NCBI GenBank assembly: GCA_019671005.1
Contig: CM033714.1
Location: 81,025,909 to 81,089,908 of the forward strand
Source of the DNA: Hibiscus mutabilis
Lineage: Eukaryota; Streptophyta; Magnoliopsida; Malvales; Malvaceae
Length of the DNA stretch: 64,000 nt
Direction: 5' to 3'
Numbering within the stretch: position 1 is the stretch's first letter; each line of letters opens with the position of its first letter. The notes beneath the pieces are model-generated. The model searched no databases. It had not been told where the DNA came from and was given only the letters and a program-made list of their open reading frames with translations. The position numbers and the translations under genes were made by a program. This document shows, in pieces, positions 35,584-45,797 of the stretch.

Positions 35584-36870
35584 TGTAACCCCTTTGAACC
35601 AGCCAAGTCGTTAGACCCGAACCAAGAAGATCACTTTGGATTTGCAAAAGCAAACCTGAACTGACTTACTCAAATTATGGTCCATTTTTTTCTTATTCAT
35701 TATTAAGACCTATGGTGTTCATACAAGTAGCGGTTCAATTTTCATTCGATTCAAACATCTATAAGGCACTCAATTGAAAATACTAGCAACCTAGGGACCA
35801 AAATGCAAATTCGAATAATTATAGGGACTTATTCAAGTTTCAAGTTACCAATACTTAATTAATCATATTTCATGCTAGTGTGTCAAATTTCAGCTTCAAC
35901 GGATAACAAATAAGCATCCAATTTAGCAAAATACGAAATTAAGGACTAAATCATAAAACCACAAAAAATACAAGGACTAACAAGTTTATAAAAGCCTCTT
36001 ACAACAACTAGATACATTTAAAACATGCTTGGAAAATCTCAGGTCAAACGAACATCATTTACCTATTCAATTGATGCAAAACATACGGTGACCAAAATGC
36101 AAAGAATTTAAACTTGGTTACGGCTTCACCAATATGTATCTTAGGGATTTGAATCCCAACCGAACATAACCAAATTACTTACAAAAATATTGACAAGCTT
36201 CTAATAATATAACATCATTAAACAAATGGGCTCAATTAGTTACATGTCAATTAATCAACAAAATTCACATTCATACAAGTAATCTAGACGCATGCTTTCT
36301 AACAATATAAAGCATTATCCATTAAGCACCAAATGGCCAAGACCTTAACATAGGCTATAGAATAATTAAAGAATTAAAGCATATGACCATAAGTACTCAT
36401 TGGACACAAGTAATCAATCCAATCATTACTTAATCCATTTAAATCATTAGATCATAACTATCAAGTGTACAAAGCATTAAAATAATAATACCAACATCTT
36501 AATCATTAAATACAATCATCTTCTAACGTGATACAAAATCAATCAAGTTATCATTTCTTAAATAAAATAATCTATCCCAACAATTTACCCACATTACTTT
36601 ATTACAAATAATGATAATACCGTAAATAGACTATTTTATTTCGTTTGTCTTGGGATCCCACCTTGCCTCAGACCACAACCCCGCACTTACTTTATTTACT
36701 GCATTGGCGGGATAAAAGAGAGCGTAAGCATATAATGCCTAGTGAGTACGCTAAAAAAGTAAAACGTCAATGCATTTTAAAATCAAAACCGATATTAGAA
36801 ACCCATATCCAAGCAAGCCAAATTTGCTATTTCCAAAGTATTTAAACAAATATATAAAACCAATCTTTGG
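35584..36870 (-). repeat. 3' LTR of the minus-strand element, 5' part missing
   Basis: It matches the plus-strand segments 37492-38484 and 40591-40935 of the complete LTR and stops where that LTR continues into AACTAAATGATC. Only the last third of the LTR is present. Confidence 0.75.
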
Positions 36871-37140
36871 TGTAACCTCCTTAAACCAGCCTAGACGTCA
36901 GACTGAACTGAGCGAGCTACATTGGGTTTGCCGAGACATACTCGATCGAGTTAATTGAAATTAGGACCATTATTTTCCTTTTTATCTTTTCTAGATGCAT
37001 TTTAAAACCCTAAGGTGATCATGCTAGCAGCGGATAAGTTATCGTTTGAATCAGGCGTCGAAATGACATCCAATTAAGCGTAATTCAATTTAGGGACCAA
37101 ATTGCAAAACTAAAAAAATACAATGACTTGCTTAAATTAG
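36871..37140 (-). repeat. Diverged third LTR-end fragment
   Basis: It starts TGTAACCTCCTTAAACCAGCC on the plus strand and follows the same layout as the LTR ends at 35584 and 37492 (CCGACTTA-like, TAGATGCATT, AGCAGCGG, GGGACCAAA blocks), but with many changes. It is probably a remnant of an earlier or tandem LTR. Confidence 0.5.
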
Positions 37141-37474
37141 AATTTACCAAACCTCAATCAATCAGGTTATATACAAACCAGTTAAACCTCAACTTATAAT
37201 AATTGTCTAAACTCATTTACAAGACAAACCTGTATTATTAAGACCTATGGTAAAACAAATCATTTCTCATATACAATCAAATTCATTATTGATGTTTAAA
37301 CCTGACAGTTGGGGTCTAGGCTCGACAAGTGATCCAAGACAAACCTGCAAAAATCTTTACAAAACTATTTGTAATAGGCAATGTGTTCCCAGTTAACCCC
37401 GGCATAAGCAATTAACAACATGAACACATACGAAGGTTTTTTCTAAAGCAAACACGTCTGAGGTTGTGGACCTA

Positions 37475-37486
37475 GCTCTGATACCA
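37475..37486 (-). promoter_or_regulatory. Primer-binding site, tRNA-iMet type
   Basis: In element orientation TGGTATCAGAGC, extended to TAGGTCCA, lies five bases after the LTR end GGGGTTACA. This is the classical initiator-Met primer site of plant LTR retrotransposons. Confidence 0.85.
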
Positions 37487-37491
37487 CCAAA

Positions 37492-40400
37492 TGTAACCCC
37501 CTTGAACCGGCCTAGTCGTTAGACCCGAACCAAGAAGATCACTTTGGGTTTGTCGAAGCACACCCAAACCGACTTACTTGAATTACGTTCCATTTGTTCT
37601 TTTAACTTATCTATATGCATTATTAAGATCTATGGTGTTCATACAAGCAGCGGTTCAATTTTCATTCGATTCAAACATTGATAAGGCACTCAATTACAAA
37701 TACTAGCAACCTAGGGACCAAAACGAAAATCAGAATAATTATAGGGACTTATTCAATTTTCAAGTTACCAATACTTGATTAATCATATTTCATGCTAGCG
37801 TGTCAAATTTCAACTTTAATGGATAACAAATAAGCATCCAGTTTAGCAAAATACGAAATTAAGGACTAAATCATAAAACCACCAAAATACAGGGAATAAC
37901 ACATTTATAAAAGCCTCTTATAGAAATTAAATACATTTAAAACATGCTTGCAAAATATCAGGTCAAATGAACACCATTTACCTATTCAATTGATGCAATA
38001 ACATACGGTGACCAAAATACAAATAGTCTAAACTTGGTAAAATTTATTAACCGAATAAAGTATCGACCGTACCATTGCGGCTGCACAAAAATGCATCTTA
38101 GGTATTCGAATCCCAATCGAACATAACCAAATTACTTACAACAATGTTGACAAGCTTCTAATAATATACCATCATTAAACAAATGGGCACAATTAATTAC
38201 ATGCCAATTAATCAACACAATTCACATTCATACAAGTATTCTAGAGGCATGCTTCCTAACAATATAAAGCATTATCCATTGAGCACCAAATGGTCAAGAC
38301 CTAAACATAGGCTATAGAATAATTAAAGAATTAAAGCATATGACCATAAGTACTCATTGAACACAAGTAACCAATCCAATCATTATTTAATTCATTTAAA
38401 TCATTAGATCATAACTATTAAGTGTACAAAGCATTAAAATAATAATACCAACATCTTAATCATTAAATACAATCATCTTCTAACTAGGGATGTGAAATTA
38501 GGTAATCGTTCAGGTTTTAGGTCAGGTCAGATCAAATCAAATACGGGTTATGTCAGGTCAATTTAATGGTTCGACTCAGATTAGGTAGGGTTCGGGTCGA
38601 CTCAGATTTAGGTCATTATCAGGTTGATTTCAAATCAGATTGAGTTTGGGTTCGGGTCAGGTTAATATCAGGTCGGGTAAGTTTCAGTTCAGGACAAAAC
38701 GGTTTGGGTCCAAATCAGTTAATTAACGGGTTAATTCAGGTTCGGATGGACTTCAGGTCGGGCCACGTTCAGGTCGGGTCACGTCGTTGACGGATAAAAT
38801 TCAGGTCGGAGAATATCGATTTCGGTTAAAGTTCAAGTTGGGTCTTACCGTGTACAAATAGACTTTGGTATGGTAATTGTGGGTAAATTTCAGATAAATT
38901 TTTTTTGGGGATTAATATGAACCAAAATATACCTTAGGATGTCGAAATATTTTACAATTTAAAAAATATATAATTATGACTAAATTGAATTAAACTCAAA
39001 TTTAAAAGTGAATGTTAAGACTAAAATGAAAAAAATTAAACAAGTGAGGACCTAAAAAGTAATTAATCACTAAACAAAAAAAATTAGGTGGCAAATGCCA
39101 AATGGACAATTAATTATTAAATCAAATTTAAAAAGATTCCATTTGAATTTTGGAGGGAAAGAACCTAAAAATTAGGGGCTTAATTCCCTCCAAATTTTTG
39201 TCATCCTCCCCCACCAATTATTTTTTCATGGTTTTAATTAAAGTGAAACGGTGGGAGGGAAAATTTTCCAACCTCGTGGGTTTTTATGTTAGGATAAATT
39301 ATTTTTTAGCCCTTCCAACTTTAGATGTTTTTTTTATTTAAGTCCCAAATTTTTACTTTTAGGTTTAAATTTAATTCAATTGAGTCCTAATTTAAATTAA
39401 TTTAATTGAAATTCTACATTTAGTTTTAGAATTCTTTTAATTATGTACGTGATTTATGCTTCTAAGTTTTAATTTAGCTCAATTAGATTCTAAGTTTAAT
39501 AAGTTAATTCAATCCGAACATTATTATTATACCATATAAATTTTGATTTAATATAATTATACACAATTTTTTATTTGGATGTAAATATGTAATTGTACAC
39601 ATGAAAGTTGAAACTTTAATTTAGTTCAATTGTACACATGAAGCTTTGATTTAAATATTTAATCAAATTCAAATGCATAAATTAGCAAGTTGAATCGGAA
39701 TTAATCTCGTAAATCAATAACCCTATACTAAACTACAAGCCATTAATGCTAAACTTAAAACCATAAACCTTAAGAAATCGAAATTAATCTCGTAAACCAA
39801 TAACCATAAGCTAAATCAAAAATCATTGATACTAAACCCTAAACTTTAAGGAATCCAAATTAATCACATAAACCAATAACCCTAAACTAAACACTAAACT
39901 AAACCATAAATATTAAAGAATCAAAATTAATCTCATAAACCAATAACACTAAACTAAACCATAAACTGTTAATATTAAACCATAAATCATAAAGCTTAAG
40001 GAATTATGTTGACAACATTTAGATATTTAATAAAACTTTTAAATATTTTTATATACTATAATTTATAAATATAAAAAAGTAAACATATTAATTTAATAAT
40101 CATAGTTAATCATGTACCTTAAATTGAAAAGATGTATTTTGTCACAGTATAATATAATAAATTCATAATCTCACGAATTCATCAATTGTAACTTATTAGT
40201 TATTACAAGTCAGATAAATACCAAGTCAGGTAAATATCAGATCAGTTCAATAACAAGTCAGGTCATTTACAAGTTGAGTCAATTACATATCAGGTTCATA
40301 ACAGGTCAGGTTGATAACAGGTCGGGTAATATCAGTTATTTACCAGGTTAATCTCGGGTTCAAGTTTATATCAGGTCAGATGCAGGTCGGGTTCAGTTAT

Positions 40401-43273
40401 CACATTATCAAGTTGAATTCGGGTTTAGGTCATTCTCAGGTCGGGTAGTTCCAGGTCCAACTCGGGTTCAGGTCAACACCAGTTCAGACTCGAATCGATT
40501 TCGGATCACCACCACCTCAGGTCACAAGCAGTTCTGACTCAAATCAGTTTCAGTCAGTTTTGCAGGTCGGGTCAGCTTTTTACATCCCTACTTCTAACGT
40601 TATACAAAATCAATCAAGTTATCTTTTCTTAAATAAAACAATCCATCCCAACAATTTACCCACATTGCCTTATTACAAATAATGATAATACCGTAAACAA
40701 ACTATTTTATTTTGTTTGTCTTGGGATCCCACCTTGCCTCGAGCCACAACCCTGCACTTGCTTTATTCACTGCATTGATGGGAGAAAAGAGAGCGTAAGC
40801 ATATAATGCGTAGTGAGTGCGCTCAAAAAGTAAAACATCAATGCATTTTAAAATCAAAATCGATATTAGAAACCCATATCAAAGCAAGCCAAATTCGCCA
40901 TTTTCAAAGTATTTAAACAAATATATAAAACCAATCTTTGGAACTAAATGATCATTTGCTAAAACTTTTTAAATCATTTCCACGTAACTCCCAAAACATA
41001 TAACATCATATGCATAATCATGTATCATGGATTGCGTGCATAATACCATATGCAAAACCTCAATTTAAGCTTCCTTACGCATAATCATTTCATTGCAAAG
41101 CTTAAAGAGCGTCATAAGCATTTATTACAAAATACAAACCTTTCAATCTCATCATGATACATTATCTAATTATTTTGACATTAGAGTGACCAAAATATCA
41201 TAGTAGTTTTAAGAAAATACATCGGATACTCGGATTTCCGTGGTGGTTCTTTTAAGACACCTTTATGTCCACCAACCAGAGAAAAATACAGTGGCATCCT
41301 ACTCCTCGACGATTACAATTCTCAATGATCGGAGAAAAATACGGTGGCATCCCACACCCTCAACGAACCATGAGGCGACTTATTGTAGTGCACTTTAAAC
41401 TCTATGACATGCCAATTATATCCGATAACATTTAATTTGTTGTCAGTAAGTCAATATATACTTTCAAACCATGTTACCTCATTTTTTCCATATGCATTAT
41501 TCAAACCATTTACGTTTGCAAAAACCATATTTGTAAACCAACATGAATTTACCTTTCGAAAACCATTTGCCAAACCTCACATGCATCCCTTTATAACACC
41601 ATTTACAATGCATTTCACATGAAAAATCATGTATAAAACAGTAGATAACAAATCATGCTTGAAACCAAATCATATAAATCAATGCACATATCAAACCGAT
41701 ATTCAAAATGCGAAATAGGAAAAACTTACTTCCGAAACTTACTTCCGAGCTTAGTTAAGCTTGCTAGGCTATAACCAAACCCTCAAACCTTAGTTCAAAC
41801 TTTATTCGAAAAACCAACTTATATTTGCACTCACCAACTTGTTACCGTCTCGACGCCAACGCCTCGACGCCTAGCCGAAACTAGTTCGAACACTTGCTAT
41901 CTTCCACAAAAAAATACCAGAGTCAGTATAAATTGGACCACACTAAAATAACCACTTTATTAAAATACCCCACTGTTTAACTTGATCACAATTAATTACT
42001 ATCCATACGAAATACACCAAAGCTTTCTACCCCTTTTTTTTATCACAATTAATCATTCTAAAACCCTTGAAATCCATTTTTTTTCTTCATTTCACTAAAG
42101 CCATTAAATGGCCCGTGAACATGGCAGTAGTGCCACCGCCAATTCACGCCCCTGCTCGGAGGCCTTTTAAATTCCTATATATATATATATATACATTCCT
42201 ACAGCCACACACGAAATAGAGGGGAAATGCAACAACGCCAGCCCTATTCGACAGTTGGGCCTGCCTGTACGTGTGCTGCCTTTAACCCTTTTAAAACCCT
42301 GTTTTATCTATACAAAATCCTTACAGTAATTTCTTCGAACACTCACGATGCACACTAATTTGTGACCAAACAATTAAATCAATCATTCTACCAATCTCCA
42401 CAATCAGAAATTTAAATCTAAATTTAACCAATTAGATTAATTTCAAAATTTAAATTACAAAATCATCTTTAGATTATTATTCATGCACAACACATTAGAA
42501 CTCCATAGAAATCATTAGATTACTATAATCTAATAAAGATTTATGAGAAAATCCATTAAAATTCAATAATTCCATTAAAATTCAATAATTCCATTAGAAA
42601 TTCGTTTTAATTATCTCAAGGCATGATAAACTATAGATTAATAATCAAAATCAGATAGAAAATCATTAAATAACATTCTCTCGTCTTGCTTAATGAGAAA
42701 CTAACTTGAAGATGAACTTCCCTCTTGATTTCCAACAAGAAAAATAGTGAAAATGATGCAGAAATCAAAATCTTTAATCCACAATTGTTTAGAAATAAAT
42801 GGAGAAGAAACTGAAGTAGAAATAATTAAGGAATCAAAAAATTCCTAATTTTTTTTGAAAGAAAATGAGAGAAACTTATAAATGTCTTTATCATCTTTTA
42901 GAAAATTATGCTCGTCAACTTCTTTTTGTTAAAAACAAGAGGGAAAAAGATATTTCTTTATTTAATTTAATAATTCCATTAAAATAGCACTTTAATTCAT
43001 TTTATAATATTGCCATTATGTATATTTACAACTTTTTTCAAAATAGTCACCATCTAATTTAATATCAAATCGATCCATTTAAAATCACCCAAACTCACCT
43101 TCATCCTTTGACAATCTCATTAAAATATTTACCCAATAAATTTATCGAAAACCAATTTAATCAACTCAAATTATTTTTCCATAATTAATTAATTAGCTAA
43201 AGTTTAACCAAAAATTCCAACCCGATTCTGATAAATTACTCAAATCTTCTAGCCCGTTTTCTGGGGTGTTACA
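37492..43273 (-). repeat. 5' LTR of the minus-strand element, with a hAT insertion
   Basis: Reading the minus strand it starts TGTAACACCCC and ends GGGGGTTACA. Without the hAT insertion and its TSD it measures about 3.67 kb, and it aligns along its length with 13370-18677 on the opposite strand. A TA-dinucleotide run lies at 42174-42195. Confidence 0.85.
38485..40590. mobile_element. Non-autonomous hAT-type element, 2.1 kb
   Basis: The termini are TAGGGATGTGAAA and TTTACATCCCTA (inverted repeat of 9 perfect plus further imperfect bases), flanked by a perfect 8-bp TSD CTTCTAAC (38477-38484, 40591-40598), the hAT signature. Both ends carry hundreds of bases of subterminal CAGGTCGGGT/TCAGGTTC words: direct on the left at 38510-38860, and again at 40205-40575. 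The middle is AT-rich with CCATAAACC-like short repeats (39700-39990). I find no transposase frame. Confidence 0.9.
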
Positions 43274-43452
43274 AAGTGAAAACCTGCAAGGACACTTCAA
43301 AAAAAAGAAGAAAAAAGGAAAAAAGAAAAAGAAAAACCAAGGTGAAAACCTGAAAGGGGACCTTGAGAAAAAGGAAAAAAAATCAAAGTGAAAACTCAAA
43401 AGGGCACTTTGAGAAAAGCAATCTAAAGTGAAAACCTAAAAAGACACTTTAG
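43274..43452 (+). repeat. Four hairpins with a shared GTGAAAACCT loop and different stems
   Basis: Stems: AAGTG/CACTT (43274-43297), CAAGGT/ACCTTG (43338-43365), CAAAGTG/CACTTTG (43384-43411) and CTAAAGTG/CACTTTAG (43423-43452). The loops all run GAAAAC(C/T)(T/C)xxAAAGG. Purine-rich linkers separate them. Confidence 0.75.
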
Positions 43453-44104
43453 AGCAAAAGATGCAGAGATCTTGAAGATTGAACCTGAGTGTGAGATGAG
43501 TTACTTTGTCAGCAAAAAAAGAGCTTTAATGAAAAATGAAGAACAAAAATTTTGAGCTTTCCTGAAGATGAAAGCTCATCCAAGTGGCTCTCAACTGACA
43601 TCATTCATGCATCATACATAGTTAGGCATCCATAAGACAGGATCATGCTAATTCCTACATTCACAAGAATCTGCAAAGAACAAGCAAAGATTTCATTCTA
43701 CAACTTTGAGATTGGGGAACTAGATCTAACAAAGATTTCAATCACATTTTTGTGAAGCAAAGACATCAACCCATAACTTCCTTTTTGAAGAAGCATATCT
43801 CAACAAAGATTTTCTAATTGTTTGCACAAGACAGAAAGTGCATTACAATCCTAAAGCTTCCGGGTCACTAGTCACATATATTGCAAGCATAGAAAGAGAT
43901 TGATCAACAAAGAAAGAGAAACAATAGGTCTGATGCGAGTTTCAGACTGAAAGATCGAGACATCTTAGGCAGAAAAATAGTGACTCTAAAACTCTCAGTG
44001 CTTCAAGTAGGAAATTGAATATATTTCATATTACTCTTGCTTCAAGTTGGTTTTTTATTAACCGATGATATTTTTTTGCCGATTCAGTTTTCCCCAGAGA
44101 AGGA

Positions 44105-44305
44105 GGTGAATCATCATTCCTAGCAAAGAATGAAAAGCTCCTAATGAGAATTGTTCACACAACAAAGAATACAGAGCTCCTAATGAGAAGAGTTCACTCA
44201 GCAAAGAATACAGAGTTCTTAATGAGAAAAACTCACCCAACAAAAAATACAGAGTTCCTAATGAGAAGAGTTCGCTCAGCAAAGACAGAGTTCCTAACAG
44301 AATAA
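44105..44305 (+). repeat. Tandem repeat, unit about 42 bp
   Basis: Five units of the form GAGTTCCTAATGAGAAGAG, then TTCGCTCAGCAAAGAATACA, with substitutions and one short unit at the end. Unit length divisible by three creates a leucine-rich open frame on the other strand, which I reject as a gene. Confidence 0.8.
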
Positions 44306-44339
44306 TTTGCTTGTTCAATACCTTTGCAGAGAGGTTCAT

Positions 44340-45060
44340 CAACTTTTAGAAGAACGAAGAATGTTATTATTCTAGGCTTCGCCGCATTTTGTAAGAACAT
44401 ATTGTTTAACTTTTCTGACTTCATCAACATTTCTGAGGAATAAAGTGTCTAACTGTTCCAAAACTCATCGCATTTTAGAAGAATGGATAGTTTAACTTTT
44501 TCAGACCTTACCATACATTTCAGAAGAATGAAGGGTGTAACTTCTCCAAGCTTCGCAGTGTATCAGAAGAATGGATAGTTCATTTTTTCAGACGTCGTCA
44601 ACATTTCAAAAAAATGAGGAGTATAATGATTCCAGGCTTCGCTGCATTTTAGAAGAATGGATAGTTTAACTTTTTCAAACCTTATCAAGCATTTTAGAAG
44701 AATGGAGGGTGTTATTATTCTGGACTTCATCATATTTTAGAAGAAAATATAACTTAGCTTTTCAGACTTCATCAACATTTTAGAAAAATGAATAGTGTTA
44801 CTATTCTGGGCTTCGCCTCATTTCAGAAGAACGGATAGTTTGGCTTTTCAGATTTCATAAACTTTTCAGAGAAAATGATGGTGCCACTATTTCGGGCTTC
44901 GCAACATTTTAGAAGGATGGAAACTGTAGCTTTTTAGAATTTGTCAACATTTCTAGAATGACGAATAATTTGATTTTTCAAACTTCGCCAACATTTTAGA
45001 AGAATAAAGAATTGGATTGTTTTAGACTTCACCGACATTACAGAAGAACTTGCTTGTTCG
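44340..45060 (+). repeat. Dimeric tandem repeat, about 57 + 57 bp
   Basis: Two half-units alternate: one with CTTCGCCGCATTTTAGAAG then AATGGATAGTTTAAC, the other with CTTCATCAACATTTCAGAAG then AATGAGGAGTGTAAC. Six to seven dimers of about 115 bp are visible, with some decay. Confidence 0.7.
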
Positions 45061-45289
45061 ACGCCTTTACAAAGAGTTGACCAAACATTTCCAAGAAGAA
45101 TGAATGAGTTCATAATAAGAAGAACTGGTTCATAGTTTGCAGTTAGCCTGTGCAAAGCGATTGAGAAGTTCAAGATTTCTAAGGAGGCAAAAGTTTCAAC
45201 GTCGTTTGTTGGATGAGCATTTGAAGTTTTATTCGTATATTTTCCTTATGATTAATACTGAAATATTAATGATAGTTTCGACTTTTGCA

Positions 45290-45700
45290 GTTCATATATG
45301 AAAATAGATCAACATCTTCAAGAAAAATGAGGAGATCCTAATGAAAAGAGCTCGCTTGTTCGACACCTTTATAGAGAGGTGGATCAATATTTTCAAGAAG
45401 AATGATGAGTTCCTAATGAAAATAGCTCGCGAGTTCAACACCTTTGCAGAGAGGCGGATCAACATTTTAGAAGAATAAAGAACTCATAATGAGAAGAGTT
45501 CACCTTTTAGAGAATGAGAAGTTTCTAATGAGAAGAGCTTGCTTATTCAACGCCTTTACAGAGAGGCAGATCAATTTTCAAGAAGAATTGGGAGTTCCTA
45601 ATGAGAAGAGCTCGCTTGTTCGACACATTTGCGGAGAGGCAGATCAGTATTGCCAAGAGGAATGAATGGGTTCCTAATGAGAAAAATTAGCTCATGCTTT
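45290..45700 (+). repeat. Tandem repeat, unit about 85-90 bp
   Basis: About five units combining GTTCCTAATGAGAAGAGCTC, GCTTGTTCGACACCTTT and GCAGAGAGGCGGATCAACATTTT. The first half is shared with the 42-bp array and the last half with the 57-bp array, so the three arrays are related. Confidence 0.75.
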
Positions 45701-45782
45701 GCGGCTCATAGTGAAAGTTGGTAGATTTGGAAAAAAATTGTGTCTTTTTAATCTTTGCCCAATTCTTGTTCCATAGTAATTA

Positions 45783-45797
45783 GCAAAGAGGGGCAGC
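45783..45797 (+). promoter_or_regulatory. Polypurine tract before the Tat 3' LTR
   Basis: GCAAAGAGGGGCAGC lies directly before the TG of the LTR, the expected place for plus-strand priming. Confidence 0.7.

Larger units (their letters stand above)
35584..43273 (-). mobile_element. Minus-strand long-LTR element with tRNA-iMet primer site, internally deleted
   Basis: On the plus strand it runs from TGTAACCCC to GGGGTGTTACA, between AGGTG (35579-35583) and AAGTG (43274-43278), a 4-of-5 TSD that also restores a continuous host motif (AAGGTGAAAACC). In element orientation there is a full 5' LTR (43273-37492), a primer site (37475-37486), about 0.6 kb of remnant, and the 3' end of a second LTR (36870-35584). 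No gag or pol is left. LTR length, TGTAACACCCC start and iMet primer site suggest a Tekay/Del chromovirus (inference). Confidence 0.8.
43274..45797 (+). mobile_element. Internal block 3 of the Tat-type host: repeat-rich 3' region
   Basis: This non-coding stretch precedes the 3' LTR and consists largely of tandem repeats and hairpins, listed separately. Hypervariable 3' untranslated regions with tandem repeats are known in Tat/Ogre elements and are thought to seed satellites. It ends with a purine-rich tract directly before the LTR. Confidence 0.7.

Noticed and set aside
44058..44342. Leucine-rich minus-strand open frame with internal repeats
   Set aside because: A by-product of a 42-bp tandem repeat whose unit is a multiple of three; no start context or domain.
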